A DNA stretch of 64,000 nt from positions 856,958 through 920,957 of the forward strand of contig VWYX01000279.1 in the NCBI GenBank assembly GCA_013396525.1. Reading direction: 5' to 3'. The DNA is from Chaetorhynchus papuensis (Eukaryota; Chordata; Aves; Passeriformes; Rhipiduridae). Below the pieces are notes generated by a model. It saw only the letters and a list, made by a program, of their open reading frames with translations, was not told where the DNA came from and made no database searches. Of the stretch, positions 34,699 to 47,682 are shown one piece after another (the first letter of the stretch is position 1; the number at the start of each line of letters is the position of its first letter). A program made the translations under genes and the position numbers.

Positions 34699-34906
34699 CT
34701 GAGCGGTGATCTAAGGTGCAGCTCCGTGTTGTTCACGGACTGGATAACAGCCAATTCTTCCCTCTGCTGTGCATCTCCAAGGCCTGAGCTTCCCACAAGG
34801 ATTTCATCACCAGGCTGCCAATCAACAGGTTCCTGGAGCACTAATTGTGTGTCACTAGCATTAGCTGATGATTTCAAGTGCGTGAAAACTACTTTGGGTA
34901 TCCAGC
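34699..34906 (-). CDS. PKHD1: PKHD1 exon C: G8 domain, continued
   Basis: Exon of 208 bp, phase 1 to phase 2, about residues 122-190. Acceptor 'ttgttcttttcag', donor CTCAG|gtatcc. The peptide starts (H)GWIPKVVFTHLKSS, then EPVDWQPGDEILVGSSG, then EELAVIQSVNNTELHLRSPL. The VDW-PGD-I pattern is the G8 hallmark before the last strands. Sequons are NAS and NNT. The open frame runs beyond both ends of the exon, so borders were fixed by splice motifs and by phase agreement with exons B and D. Confidence 0.92.
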
Positions 34907-35001
34907 CTGAAAAGAACAAGGAACAAAAAGTTAAAAAACAAGTCAATAAACTTAAAAAAAACCCCAACCAAACAAACAAACAGGAGAAGAATGCTCCTAG
35001 T

Positions 35002-35137
35002 TCAAGGCCAGGTTGGATGGAGCTTGGAGCAGCCTGATCTAATGGAAGGTGTCTCTTCCCATGGCAGGTTGATGGAGCAGTGTGGTTTTTAAGCCTCCTT
35101 CCAACCAAAACCATTCAATAACTCAATGATTCTATAA
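35002..35137 (+). repeat. CR1 fragment
   Basis: 'tcaaggccaggttggatgg', 'atggaaggtgtctcttccc', 'cctccttccaaccaaaacc'. It starts 96 bp upstream of exon C on the transcript, antisense. Confidence 0.9.
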
Positions 35138-35914
35138 AATCTGTGTAAAACAAGCCCCAGCAATGAAAAACCTTGCCCTATAACCCTCCTTTCTTCACTT
35201 AATGAAGTTTGCTTTAACTTTTGACATTTCTTTTTCCCTAGCAGGCTTTGGAACAGATTGGTCCAGTGAGGTCCAGCACATTGAACACCACCAGGGGAGA
35301 GTGTTTGCCTCACACACCCACCTTTAGAATACTTTTCCTTCCCTCCCTTGCAATTTCCCCTTCCTTCCCTCACATTTACTTTTAGCCCATAGCAAGTTAC
35401 TGTCCTCCTTGGTTGTACTGCAGGAAAGTAATAACAGAAGAAATGACTGAGTGTAGAGGTTGCATCCAATAAATCATTTTCAAATTATTTTAAGCAAGCT
35501 TCTCTGTCCATATCCTGTTTCACTTTCTTGTTCTTTATACCCCAGCATCCTCATTGCCTATATAGACACCAGTGTCCCAGCTATTTCCTTAGTGAAGATG
35601 GAAATAAGAAGTAGCACCTCCAAGACAATAAATTCACAACAGAATCAGAGAAGGAAGAATCAAATCTTTATACTCATTTATCTTGTAAAAAGAGTATATA
35701 TATATATTGAGGTATATGGGAGCACCTGCTGTGTATCAATGATGGGCATCTAAACCTGAGATACTTCTGGCTTATCACATTTTCTTAAATCAAACTTGAA
35801 GTTTCTCAACTTCCAGCTAAGAGAATCTCTCAGACATCCTTCACTTAAGGTGTTTCAGTTCATATCACAACCTGTTTTGGAAGGCATCAAACAGATCTCC
35901 TGCTCTTCAGCTCA

Positions 35915-36438
35915 GCCCTGTAAGGCACATCTGGAGTGCTGTGTCCAGTTCTGGGCTCCTCAGGACAAGAGGGACATGGAGCTCCTGGAGCAGAGACAGT
36001 GCTGGGTGACAAAGATGATGGAGGGACTGGAGCATCTCCCTGCCCGGGAAAGGCTGAGGGAGCTGGGGCTGTTCAGCCTCAGAGGAGCCACAGCTGAGAG
36101 AGGCCCTCATCCCTGGGTGTCCCTGGCTCCAGGGAGGGCTCAGGGCAGGGCCCAGGCTCTGCTCCAGGGGCCCAGCAATGGCACCAGAGGAACAGGCAGG
36201 GACTGATCCCAGCAAATTCCACCTGGACAGGAGGCAGAACTTCTGTCCTGGGCAGTGACTGAGCCCTGAACAGATTGCCCAGAGAGGGTGTGGAGTCTCC
36301 CTCACTGGAGATATTCCAGAACTGTCTGGACACAATCCTGTGCTCTGTGCTCTGGGATGGCCCTGCTGGAGCAGGGAGGTTGGACCAGATGAGCCACTGT
36401 GGTCCCTTCCAACCTGACCCAACCTGGGATTCTGTGAA
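35915..36438 (+). repeat. CR1 fragment, about 520 bp
   Basis: 'gtgtccagttctgggctcc', 'gagctcctggagcagagac', 'gggctgttcagcctcagag', then 'ggtcccttccaacctgacc' and 'gattctgtga'. The large open frames here on both strands, including a 220-codon one, are repeat-derived. Confidence 0.92.
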
Positions 36439-37404
36439 ACCAATGGAGAAGCTGAAATGCAGTAGGACACATAGGACACTTGTAAGTGCAAATCAAACCT
36501 GACTGAAATGACTCTGTAGTAGTCCCCAAAATACATGGACCCTGCCTCTTCAGCACCTACATCATTCACCCTACAGTTCTGCTTCTATAGGGCCACACTC
36601 CTTTCTAATGCTGACGTAGCCAAAACCCACCTTCCACCACTCACAGGCACAGACATCAAAAACCACATCCTCAACACAGCTCAAAAAACCCCTATTGATA
36701 TCAGCCCATGTTCATTCTTTTACCAGCAGCGTTCTCTTCGTCTTTATTCATTTACCTTCTTCCACTGAGTGATTCTAGTGAATTTTTAGGACTGGCATAA
36801 AAGCCGACGACTGGCAGCAGCCATCTGCGTGCGGAGCATGCACAGTTTCTCTCCAGCTCTGGACATTTTCTTTATGGTGCTGATTTGTGTGCCTGTGTCA
36901 ATGTGTGCTCTCGTGCATCTGTGTCCAGACACACAGCTGACCCCCGTGGAGTGCATCTGTTGCACGCACACTACGGCAGCACTGCTGGGAAACAACCCTT
37001 GTCACTGAGAAGTGGGAAACACCATTCTGCATTCAAAACATGCTCCAATGGAAAAGGCTTTTCTCAGGCTTTTTTACACTTCTGAACTCAAAAATTTTTA
37101 AGGAAAATGTTCTCAATTGCATTTTTTGGGTTTTTTTTCTAAGAGTATTCAAGGCATCCAAACCTTCCCCCATTTCCTTTATTTCCTTTTTCCTGTTTTC
37201 TCTTCTTACGGTGCTCATCTCCCTGTCTCTCGTACCACAGTCTGTTTTACCTTTTTTCTCATGTTTTAGGTGGGGTTTTTCCTGATGATTTAGGGGGGGT
37301 GGGATATTCCTCTGCACGTTCAAAATCTGCTCCCACTTTCCAATAAGTTCAGTATATTTTTGTCAGGGTTAACCAAAACAAACAAGTTTAGAAAATTCCA
37401 CTTT

Positions 37405-37530
37405 CATAGAATCATAATATCATGAGTGTTAAAAAAGACCTTTAAAACCATCAAGTCCAACCATTAACTCAGCACCTCCAGATCTACCACCAAACCATGT
37501 CCTTAAGCTCCACATTTATCCATTTCCTTG
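37405..37530 (-). repeat. CR1 fragment
   Basis: Reverse copy: 'tcatagaatcataatatca', 'caagtccaaccattaactc', 'ccaaaccatgtcctta'. Confidence 0.9.
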
Positions 37531-38439
37531 CTTCCCATTTAGATTCCCACATAAAACACCTCCAGATCAGAATCTCCTTTACTTCCAGCAGCACGAGTGA
37601 CACACAAGATATGGTCAGTGACACCTTTCTGGTGTCAATAAGGGACCATAACTGAGGCTTCTTTGCCCTAACTATAATATATTCCCCTTGAAAACAAACT
37701 CTATTTTGGATAAAATGTGCAAAGTTCGTAAGTAACCTTCAGTGCCTGGGTATGGGCTGTGCAACAGGTAAATAAATTACCTGTTTGAGAGGAAAAGGTT
37801 TAAAAGACCCACAGCTGCGGTGTATTTAAATTATTTCTTCCTCCAAAATGTACGGTGAGCAGAAATACTCCAAAGTGCTGAAAAATAGATGAATCTGTAT
37901 AACTCCTTAATTATTGAACTCATTTTTAATAATTAACTAAGCACAATTTGGAAAAAAACCCACATTTTGATATCTAAAGCAGAAGTGACTTCATGTTAAA
38001 GGACAGAGCCTTTAGACTCAAAAAGCTGTTGCAGGCAAAGAAAGAATTGAACACTTTACTAAATAACTTAACAGAACACCCTTAAACACAGAGCAGAGCA
38101 GAGTGGTGCAGCCTAGAAATGCAAGGGACTTGAGAATTAATTCCAAAGGAATTAATCACAAATTTTAAGATTGGGAACATCTTGGCACCAGGACCCTGGT
38201 TATGCTTCCTGCTGGAAGCATGATGTGAAGTTGCAGTCTTGTATGGACCTGGTAAAATCATTAAGAGTGAGACAATTCTGATGTTTACAATGCCAGTCTT
38301 GAGGAAAAATAGAACAAATTTAAATTTTTATGGCCTCTAATAAAAAATATTTCATAAATCTATGTCAGATGATATGTCACTTATCTATCTGGTCTCACCC
38401 AGTCTTAAGTTGCTATAGGATACCAATAGCTACTGATAG

Positions 38440-38703
38440 AACAAGGAGAAATGGCTTTCAGCTATGAGAGGAGAGACTTAGATTGGATATTAGGAAGAAA
38501 TTCTCCCCTGTGAGGGTGATGAGGCCCTGGCACAGGGTGCCCAGAGAAGCTGTGGCTGCCCCATCCCTGGAAGTGTCCAAGGCCAGGTTGGATGGGGCTT
38601 GGAGCAATCTGGGATAGTGGAAGGTGTCCCTGTCCAAGGCAGGGAGTGGAATGAGATGAAATGAAATTTAAGGTCCCTTCTAACTCAAACCATCCCACGA
38701 TTC
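38440..38703 (+). repeat. CR1 fragment
   Basis: 'aaggagaaatggctttcag', 'ggatattaggaagaaattc', 'cccagagaagctgtggctg', 'aaggtcccttctaactc', short tail. Confidence 0.93.
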
Positions 38704-39741
38704 TAAGTAGTTCAACAGGAGATTTGAATTTGACATTTACAGGAACATCTCAGAGTCACATCAAAACTGAGCAAACTCAGCAAGGTGTGTCAGGGCAGAC
38801 CTCCCTCTAGGGTCACAGGAAAATCTGTCCACAGAACGCAAAACATGAATTGTACTGAGTGCTCTAGGTTTAGAAAAATCAGGCCATTATTTACAATCCT
38901 CTGATTACAAAATACATGAGGGTCATTTCCTCTCCCAGGTGTACACTGGGTGCCAAGGGGCACTGAAAACTTAAACTGGGTGTTTGATATTCGCCTCTGG
39001 TCACCCAGATTTGAAAGCTGAAGCTGTAACAGCTAGAAACACTGAAATGGAGGGGTTTGAAAGGAATTACTACAGAGAAAGGAGAGGCTGCTGCAAATTA
39101 ATTAGGAGACAAGTCCTGTAATCAATGGGCAAAATGGGCTCCTGGGGAGCCTACACAATCTGAATCACCTGGAGGAGTTTCTCTGTCCCACTGCAGGCAT
39201 AGGAGAGTTGTCTCCTCATTCAGAGCAGGGGATTGCCCCAGAGTGACTCAGAAAAGCGCCTGAGTGGCCAAGGAGCCTTGGAAACTCCAGCTTCCCTTAC
39301 TTGTGGCTGCCACTAAAGTTTCCTTGGACCTGAAGGAATGCACAGACCTGTGCTCCCTTGATCCCTGATTCCCTTCCTAAGCTCAAGTCCAGCTTCTCTG
39401 CCAACCTTCAGCACTCCAGGGCAGAAAGGGAGAGAGGGAGAGGCCAAAAAGCAGTGCTATTGATCTCAGCCAAGAACAGCCCCTCCACATCCCACTCCTC
39501 ATTCAAGAGGGACATTTTACTTCAGACAAAACATCTTTAAAGCCTCTATTTGTCAGACCATCTATGAAGCACCGAAGTGATCTTTTTACCCCTTCTCTGC
39601 ACATTTTTTAAAAATATCACCTCTTGTCCACTGCCTTAAAATGTCTTCCAGCTTCTACTAGAAGAGAAACTTGGATTGACACTGATCACAAAAGGAGGTG
39701 CATCATTTGTAATTTATTATTTGTATTAAAATAAGGCCCAC

Positions 39742-39802
39742 CATGCTGGAGGGTGTGGAATTTGATGATCTTTATGGTCCCTTCTGATTCAAACCATTCC
39801 AT
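39742..39802 (+). repeat. CR1 tail remnant
   Basis: About 60 bp: 'gtgtggaatttgatgatct', 'tggtcccttctgattcaaa', 'ccattccatg'. Confidence 0.7.
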
Positions 39803-41417
39803 GTTGCTGGGTTAGGCACTCCACACATGGAGATAGCTAAGGCCAGACCTAATGGGAATCTCTCCCCTGGATGCAGACACGTCCTACCACAGCCCTCTGT
39901 GGAGCCCATGGCTGGGCTCTTTATTCCACGGAAATGCGGCTGAGACCTCCACAAGATAAAATTATTAATCTCATTGTACACAAGTGAAGGTGTGGAGGAG
40001 ATGAAAAATGGTTCAGTGGCTTCTTTGGGGTAACACAAGAATCTGGGATAAAACTGGAAAGAGAGTTTCCACTGAGCCAGCCCAGTTTCTCAAAAATGAA
40101 GCCTCATCTTCCAGCTAGAAACAGCCCAAGATGTCTGAAAGTCAACACTTAGACTCCTGTTGGCATTTTCAGTTCTTTGTCCCTCCTCGGGTGTCAGTTC
40201 CAGAGGCAGAATTCCTGCAGCTACAGGAACTCCTTGCACCATCTCACTGAAAAGGGAATCTGAATCAGTTTAAACAGATAAACTCAAAAGCAGATAATTT
40301 GTCCCGTTCAAGAGGCAGATCAAAACCAAACGAGGAGATCACAACTCCCTGAGTCACCTCCAGCTCTCTGCCAGGACACCATGAGGTGTTGATATCTCAG
40401 TCAGATTTTATTACCAATCGCCCACTCTCCAGGGAAAAGCTTTCCAGACAACAACTCTCCTTTTAACTGAGACTGATCCATTAAATTCCAGCCTATCCTC
40501 AGTCTTCCACAGTCATGATCTGCACACTTCTATTCCCGTTGAAAGGAACTTCTGCCTTTCCTACCTTTCTATTTGGGTACATGAATTCCACCTTAAATCT
40601 ACGGGCGTCTGAGAATTTGCATGACAAGATGACAAGTTGCTTTCATGGAAAACAGGTGTCCCTGATCTGAAAACAAGACTTTTTGGAGTACATGTTGTTA
40701 CCTAACTTGAGACACCCTGGGAACCTCCTAACCAAGCCTGACAGCAACTAGTGTGAGCCACATCCAGAGTCAGGCAGAGCTGGAGAAATGTTTACACATG
40801 GGAGTGTTGGTACAAACTGGAATCTTGTAATGGGTTTCAAGAGGACTGGTTCCAGTCCTAAGCCTGCCATGGGTCTGTTGGGTTTTCTCCCAAAAGTTGT
40901 TTAAATGTTTTTTAAAAACTTCCTTTTTTTCACGGGGCAGAAGGCTTTGAACCCTTCTCCTCTGACACCCAGGACCCTGCTGCATCTCATTTTTACTCCT
41001 ATTTACCACAAATTAATTAACCCAGTTATGAACACACAGTTGTTTGTGGTGTTGACAAACTATAAAGCTCTTTTACACCTTCTGACTGTTTATTGGTGCT
41101 TGAAAGTTGAGGTAATGAGACCTCTTTATTCCACAAAAGGAATTTACGAGAACTGCAAGGGCGCAGACACAAAATCTACTTACTGGGAAAGTACAGATTA
41201 CACTGCAGAAAATCTGTCAATCCATTGTAGCTATACTGTAAATCTTTAGTGTAAATGGGAATAGGAGCTTTCAATTCCCAGGAACAAAGTGAAAAGAAAC
41301 AAGATGTTTTCCTACCCCTATAAAAAAAAAAAAGAACTTTGCAAGATAAATTAATAATATAATTCAGTGGATTATAACTCTTTTTTTTTTTTTAGAATAT
41401 AAAAAACTCCCAACTAT

Positions 41418-41486
41418 GGCAAGGAGTTGAAACTAGAAGACCTTTAAGGTCTCTTCCAGCCCAAGCCATTCTGTGAGTCTATGATT
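41418..41486 (+). repeat. CR1 tail remnant
   Basis: 'aaggagttgaaactagaag', 'taaggtctcttccagccc', 'attctgtgagtctatgatt'. Confidence 0.8.
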
Positions 41487-42568
41487 GTCTCTGGTAATAA
41501 AATACAACACACTTTCCTTCAGAATTTCAGGTGTCAAACTATTTTAGGAATATAGTTTCCACTCCATTGTCATAATCCCTTATTATTCCCTTTTCCCAAC
41601 CCAATTTGCACTTCCTAATCAAACTTATCTTGGCCATTCCTAAAATTTTCAAAGCCAAAGTGATAACTGGCAATACAGCCATTGGAAACTGGTACTTCAG
41701 GAAAGGGACGAGTTTTTTTAAATATATTTTTAGATCCAAGACAAGGACTTTTTGCTGCTGTTGCTTCAGTAAATAAAACAAACCATAAAAATAATAAAAA
41801 AAATTCCTTAAGTTAAAAGGAATAGAAAATCTTTTCCTGAAAGCCTCCTTAGTCAGGATAGCACACAGATGTGCTGCTACAGCTCTCTGTGGCCAAATGG
41901 ATTTTCAAGGGACAGATCCTTAATTAAGGACTAGGAAAAAATATTTTATGAAATTGGATTTTAAAATTTTTTTTTTAAATGTCACAGCTACCCCAGCTCT
42001 TGCAGTGACTAGTCCAGTCACTGGCCATAAAGGGTAGGGAATCATAAAAGAAAAATGAAAGCTGCTTTCCTATATTTTCAAACGTGTCAAAAAGCATTTG
42101 CTTGAACTGTGAGCTGTCAATCCTGTGGACTTGAACATTTCCAGCTATTTTTGCTCTCTGTTAATTCCAGTCCTGGGTATATTCCCTAAGCATTTGCATG
42201 TTTTTAGTTCGTTTTGCAATGAGAGGAGTTTGTCAGGGTTGTTTTTTTTTACCTGCTACACATCTTAGAAGGACAGGGATGTCTCTGCCTGAAATTGGGA
42301 GATGCCTTTCCACCCCCGTGCAGTCCTGCAGGACTCACTGCTTCGTGCAGGCAGCTCCTGGGGAGATGCAGGCGGCTTTCCTGTCACTCCCTGCCACAGC
42401 CACTGCACAGAGCTTCTCATTCCCACCCCGAGGGAAAATAGAAGGTCCTTTCTGATTTAAAACTGCTTGTTAACCCTTAGGACACCCAAGAGTTTATCAG
42501 CTCTTTGACAAGAAGCTGCAGCAGGACCACACTGGGTATTTTAGATGTATGCAAATCAGAGCTTAGAA

Positions 42569-42706
42569 TCGGGGTCAGAGAATGGTTTGGATTGGAGGGG
42601 ACCTTCAAAGGTCATCTAGTCCAGCTCTCCTCCTCCTGCTGAAGGTGCAGGAACACCAACTGGACCAGGTTGCTCAAAGCCCTGTCCAACCTGATCTTGA
42701 ATCTTC
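42569..42706 (-). repeat. CR1 fragment
   Basis: Reverse copy: 'gtcagagaatggtttggat', 'tcatctagtccagctctcc', 'accaggttgctcaaagccc'. Confidence 0.88.
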
Positions 42707-42920
42707 TCTCAGTGAGAAGAAATTAAAAATCTGACATCATCCGGACAAGAGGACAAACTGAGTAGCTTTTATTTTCTCCACTGGGAAATATCCTTGAAAG
42801 TGACCTAGTCCTGCTGAATGTTTCCTATTCATGAAACTGCAGTTTTCACTTAAAGCATTTCCACCTGAATATCTTTCAACAGCACCCTGGAGAAAGCAAG
42901 GATTATCATGTCCTTTCCCT

Positions 42921-43057
42921 GGAAGTGTCCAAGGCCAGGTTGGACAGGGCTTGGAGCAACCTGGGGTAGTGGAAGGTGTCCCTGTCATGGCAGGGGGTTG
43001 GAATGAGATGAGTTTAAGGACCCTTCCAACACAAACCATTCCATGATTCTGTGATCT
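42921..43057 (+). repeat. CR1 fragment
   Basis: 'ggaagtgtccaaggccagg', 'ggaaggtgtccctgtcatg', 'ccattccatgattctgtga'. Confidence 0.93.
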
Positions 43058-43671
43058 TGCTGAGGATGGGAAGGGCTTTGTGGTTAAACAGATCTACAGA
43101 AACGCTCATTGTTGCCCTTTTCTGACAATTTACACTGCAGAAAAAGTACCTTCCCTGCATGCTGTCCCACAAATGCACAAATTTCCAAACATTCCCTTTA
43201 ATCAGAGATCCCCCAGTCACTTTGTTAAGTCACATCAGTCCTGAAAGCAAGGGGGAAGATATCCCTGCAATGCCATTGCATAAACCAAAATCCTTGCTCC
43301 ACACCTTTAATGTCCTCCCAGCCAAAGATGCCACAGAGGAAAAGGTCTTTAGACAGACCGCAGGAACGAAGAGCTCCAGCCGTGGCAGCCAAGGACAGTG
43401 GATCCTGCAGGGAGCAGCAGACAGCTGGTAACACTTTGTGTTATTGCCAGTTCATCTCCCGTGCTGCTGTGGAATGAGACAGGGAATATCTCCCTGCAGG
43501 AGTGGGAATGTGGGGCAGCACAGTCATTGCCAGGCTAAGATCTACTTCCTGCATCCCCAAATGGGGTGGGGAAGAGATTTTGGCACCCAAAGGGAGGCTC
43601 CCTGCCTTGTTCAGCCTGCAGCCCTGCAGAAAGCCAGGGCTGGGTCCAGGCCTCTCAGTTTGCCAAACTTC

Positions 43672-43800
43672 AGAGAATCACAGAATCAGTCAGGCTGGAA
43701 AAGACCTCCAAGGCTGAGTCCAACCTGTGACTGATCCCTGCCTTGTCAACTAAACAGGAGCACTGAGTGCCATGTCCAGTTGTTCCTTGAACACCTCCAC
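43672..43800 (-). repeat. CR1 fragment (distinct subfamily)
   Basis: Reverse copy: 'gagaatcacagaatcagtc', 'aaagacctccaaggctgag', 'tgccatgtccagttgttcc'. Confidence 0.85.
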
Positions 43801-44072
43801 CACCTACCTGGGAAGCCCAAACTTCTCAGCCTTTCTCCTACCCAGGGTGGAAATTTACCCTGGATTTGCAGCTGGGTGTTCTCTTCCTCCAGCCAATAAC
43901 CTGTTTTTTCGTTGGGACAAGAACTGCAAGGAGTATTTCAGTGTTATATTTGAAAGTTTGAAGGAGGAAATTATTTAAAATATAGTATGCATCCACATTT
44001 GTAGCAACCCACAGACCTACACCCTGTCAAGAATCACAAGGTAATATATTGGCTATGGTCTATGTACATATT

Positions 44073-44105
44073 CTAATCTATTCTATCCTATTCTATTCTA
44101 TTCCA
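44073..44105. repeat. ATTCT-type short tandem repeat
   Basis: Imperfect run of 'attct/atccta' pentamers, about six units. Confidence 0.75.
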
Positions 44106-45465
44106 GTACAAAGTATACTGTGTGTCTTGTTATATTGTATTACTATCTTTACTACCTATATTTATCTTTATTATATAATATATATATTAATGCCCATCTC
44201 TCTGTCCCCTTTGCATCCCATTTTCCTCATTAAGATCAGCACCAACACACAAATCAACTGATTTAAGCTTAAATCAAAGATAATAGATGCATTTCTATTA
44301 GAAAGAAGGGCAAACTGTGAAAGACACAGCAGCTTGCCCTGAACCCAACTCTTTTTTTTTTTTCCCCATCTGCTAGGTCTTTAAAATCTAATGGTCATCT
44401 TATATTTGTGAATAAGGAAGTGAAGGCACAAGTCATTGTACATTAGTTACTCCATGGGAAGTGCCTAAGTGCAGTTTCTTACCCCCAGTGAACACGAGGG
44501 GATTCAAGGCGGCTCAGCCTTCTGTTCCAGAGCCATCTGCTTTAATGCATCATGTTAAAGTCAAGGTCTTGGAAAGGAAAAACACTGTCACAGGAGGCAA
44601 AGAGACTCCTGCAACCCCCACGCAGAATAACTGGCACCTAAGGAACAGCAGCAACCTCAGGTGGAGCAGGGATGTGCAAATCAGGAAGCTCAGATAGTGA
44701 AAAATAATATTTATTGAATAGAAGAGCATTTCAGTAGAGTAAAAAAACATCTTTTCTCTAACAGATCTCGGCACCCTATCTTGAAACCCCCTGCTACATG
44801 TTTTTTTTTCCCTATTTTTTTCCCCCGGGAAGCTTTTCTTTTTAATATGTGAGTAAAGCAGAACAAATTCTCTCATGTTGTCTATGATCTCTTAATCTCA
44901 AACTCGGCACAGATACATAACACTGCCTAATGGAAGCAAAGCAAGAGGCATTTGATTAAATGTTTGATCTCTGGAGGAATTCACAGGCTCTGTAGAGCAC
45001 AGTGCACAGCATATTTTGCACCACATCACAAATATTTTGTGGTTTATTATTGATTAAAAGCAATTAAAATTAATAATTGGTTCAACTGATAAAAAACACT
45101 TTTTTTTTCCCTGAGCTAATCCTGAGAAAGTATCAGACTGCTTTGGCTGCAGAGAAATCTGGGATAGAAGTCATGCAGATTTACCTCTATAATGTAATTT
45201 TCTCTATTGCAAGTGCAGGGACATTCTTTGCAGCAGGAGTAGCCATGACTTTAGAGCATTGAAATGACTGCTGACACCCCAGCTTAAATTATCATGATTA
45301 TAAATAAAATATTAAATCAAAATCCTCAGGACAAAGTTTTCACTTTACTACACACCTTTCATAGTTTGGACAAGGTGAATGGAGCATGTTTTTTATCTGG
45401 AGTGTAACATCTTCCATCTAACTGGAGGGATACACATTATGAGTCAAAATTCAGGGAACAGGCTC

Positions 45466-45574
45466 GTTGAATCACTGAATCACACGAGGTTTTGAGTTGG
45501 AAGGGATCTTAAAGATCATCCATTTCGAACCCCCTATCATGGGAGGGACAACTTCCACTAGAACAGGTTGCTCA
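45466..45574 (-). repeat. CR1 tail
   Basis: Reverse copy: 'gaatcactgaatcacacga', 'agttggaagggatctt', 'cttccactagaacaggttg'. Confidence 0.88.
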
Positions 45575-45762
45575 GAGATCTTATCCTTTATCACAGCAGT
45601 GTTGGCACAAAGATTTAGATGAATGCCTGACAAAAGTGCTGGCTGTTTTTGGAAAGAGGAACAGTCTGTTTTGAGGGGACACAATGGAATAACGAGATCA
45701 TCTACCAGGACGGCTGAAAATGGAGAAGACCTTTAAAATTTTTCAATGTGTGGCAATATTTC

Positions 45763-46169
45763 TGCTCTGGAGCCAGGCTGGGAGTGCTGTGAGTGTTCAG
45801 CCTTGGGAAGAGAAGGATCCAGGGAAAATTTAGAGGCCCTTCCAGTGCCTAAAGGGGCTCCAGGAGAGCTGGGGAGGAACTTTAGACAAGGGCCTGGAGT
45901 AGCAGGACAAGGGGGAATGGTCTTAAGCTGAAGAAGGGTTTAGATGGGATATTGGGAAGAAACTCTTCCTGTGAGGGTGGAGAGGCCCTGGCACAGGGTG
46001 CCCAGAGAAGCTGTGGCTGCCCTTGGATCCCTGGAAGTGCCCAAGGCCGGGCTGGACGGGGCTTGGAGCAACCTGGGATAGTGGAAGGTGTCCCTGCCCA
46101 TGGCAGGTGCTGGAACTGGATGAGCTTTAAGGTCCCTTCCAACCCAAACCACTCTGTGATTCCATGATT
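45763..46169 (+). repeat. CR1 fragment, about 400 bp
   Basis: 'tctggagccaggctgggag', 'gggaagagaaggatccagg', 'gtgcccagagaagctgtgg', 'aaggtcccttccaaccc', 'ctgtgattccatgatta'. Confidence 0.94.
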
Positions 46170-46439
46170 AGAGTGTTAGGACCACAAGATCAGGCTGCCA
46201 CAAGGACAGGCTGGGTGTTCTTTGTTTTGATGCAACATCTCCACTCTGCACCCAGCTCCTGCCCCCCCCTCAGCATCCACTGGTGTCTCCAGTTTCCCTG
46301 GGAAGGACAAAGGCACAAGAACAGCCAAGGCCACCACGCTGAACTTCTCTCCCAAAGCTTGTCAGGAGAGTATCTCAGGGAATAGAGTACGAATGGAGCT
46401 GGAGACAGTGATAAATTTCCCTTCTGAACAATCAATAAA

Positions 46440-46860
46440 ACTCTCTCAGCCCCGCTCAGGCCCCTACTGCAGATGCAAGGGCCATAATTACATTGTCAAA
46501 AAGTTGAGTTGCCCCGGCTGACTGAAACCCCCTCCCAAAGTGACGGGTGATTGACAGGCAGTTTATGGGTGGCACGCTCTGACTGGCAGGGGAGTTGGCT
46601 AAAGCCAAAGGCAACAGTGAAATTTCCCAGTCTGCTACAACTACCGGCGCAAAGGACTGCCACTCATCAGGGAATTGTGGGAAACCCTTAGTCATATTAA
46701 CATATCAAAGTGAGGAGCTGACAGCGCTTACTAAACAATCTGAACTCAACCAGAGCCGCAGAGCATCCCCCAACGCTCCCAGTCTGAAAGAGAAAAGGAA
46801 TTAAAATGCGCTCGGTCCTGTCTTCGCCAAGACAGCCAAGAATTTGGAAACCTGCTTATT
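46440..46860. promoter_or_regulatory. Candidate conserved non-coding element with PBX/MEIS site
   Basis: A 400-bp repeat-free block between two CR1s. It contains an exact TGATTGACAG (46548-46557), the PBX-MEIS composite site, along with 'gggccataattacattgtc' and 'agtttatgggtgg'. The role is inferred. Confidence 0.38.
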
Positions 46861-47304
46861 TAATGATTTTGATCTGAGATAACATATATATTCGTGTATA
46901 TAAATGTATCTCACAAGTGTATATTGCTGAGCATGTCAGCCTCTTTCACACATACACATGAGAGGGGCTGTCATGCTCAACAATTTGTTCTATACCACAG
47001 ACCAGACTGATGCTAAATTGAAGACAGAACAGCAGATTTTTTTTCCATGTAAGCAATATGAACCCAGTAAAAGACCCCACTACTTTCTGTCATGTTTTCT
47101 AGCAGGCTTCTACTGCTTCAACGTTAAATTGCAGATTACATGGTTTGAATGAACAATAATTGCAGCCATGCACTGGGGCTGCGTGTTGTGCAGAGCTTAA
47201 AAGTGACTTCACAGCTACTCTGAAACTCTTACTCATTGAATAAGAAATTGATATGAATCCTTGAATAAGAATTGGTTTTGAATAATAATAGAATAAGGGT
47301 TGGT

Positions 47305-47682
47305 ATTGTTCAGCCTGGAGAAGAGAAGGATCCAGGGACAACTTAGAGCCCCTTCCAGGGCCTAACGGGGTTCCAGGAGAGCTGGAGAGGGACTTGGGAC
47401 AAGAGCCTGGAGGGACAGGACACAGGGGAATGGTTTCAAACTGTCAGAGGGCAGGGTTAGATGGGATATTGGGAAGGAATTCTTTCATATGGGGATGGTG
47501 AGGCCCTGGCACAGGGTGCCCAGAGAAGCTGTGGCTGCCCCATCCCTGGAAGTGTCCAAGGCCAGGTTGGATGGGACCCTGAGCAACCTGGGATAGTGGA
47601 AGGTGTCCCTGCCCATGACAGGGGGGTGAACTAGATGGTCTTTAACGTCCCTTCCAACACAAGCCTTCCAATAATCCAATAA
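47305..47682 (+). repeat. CR1 fragment
   Basis: 'ttcagcctggagaagagaa', 'ggatattgggaaggaattc', 'ggtgcccagagaagctgtg', 'acgtcccttccaacaca'. Confidence 0.93.

Noticed and set aside
35907..36569. 220-codon open frame on the minus strand
   Set aside because: It is the complement of a 520-bp CR1 fragment; the peptide has no family motif and the same open stretches recur in other CR1 copies.
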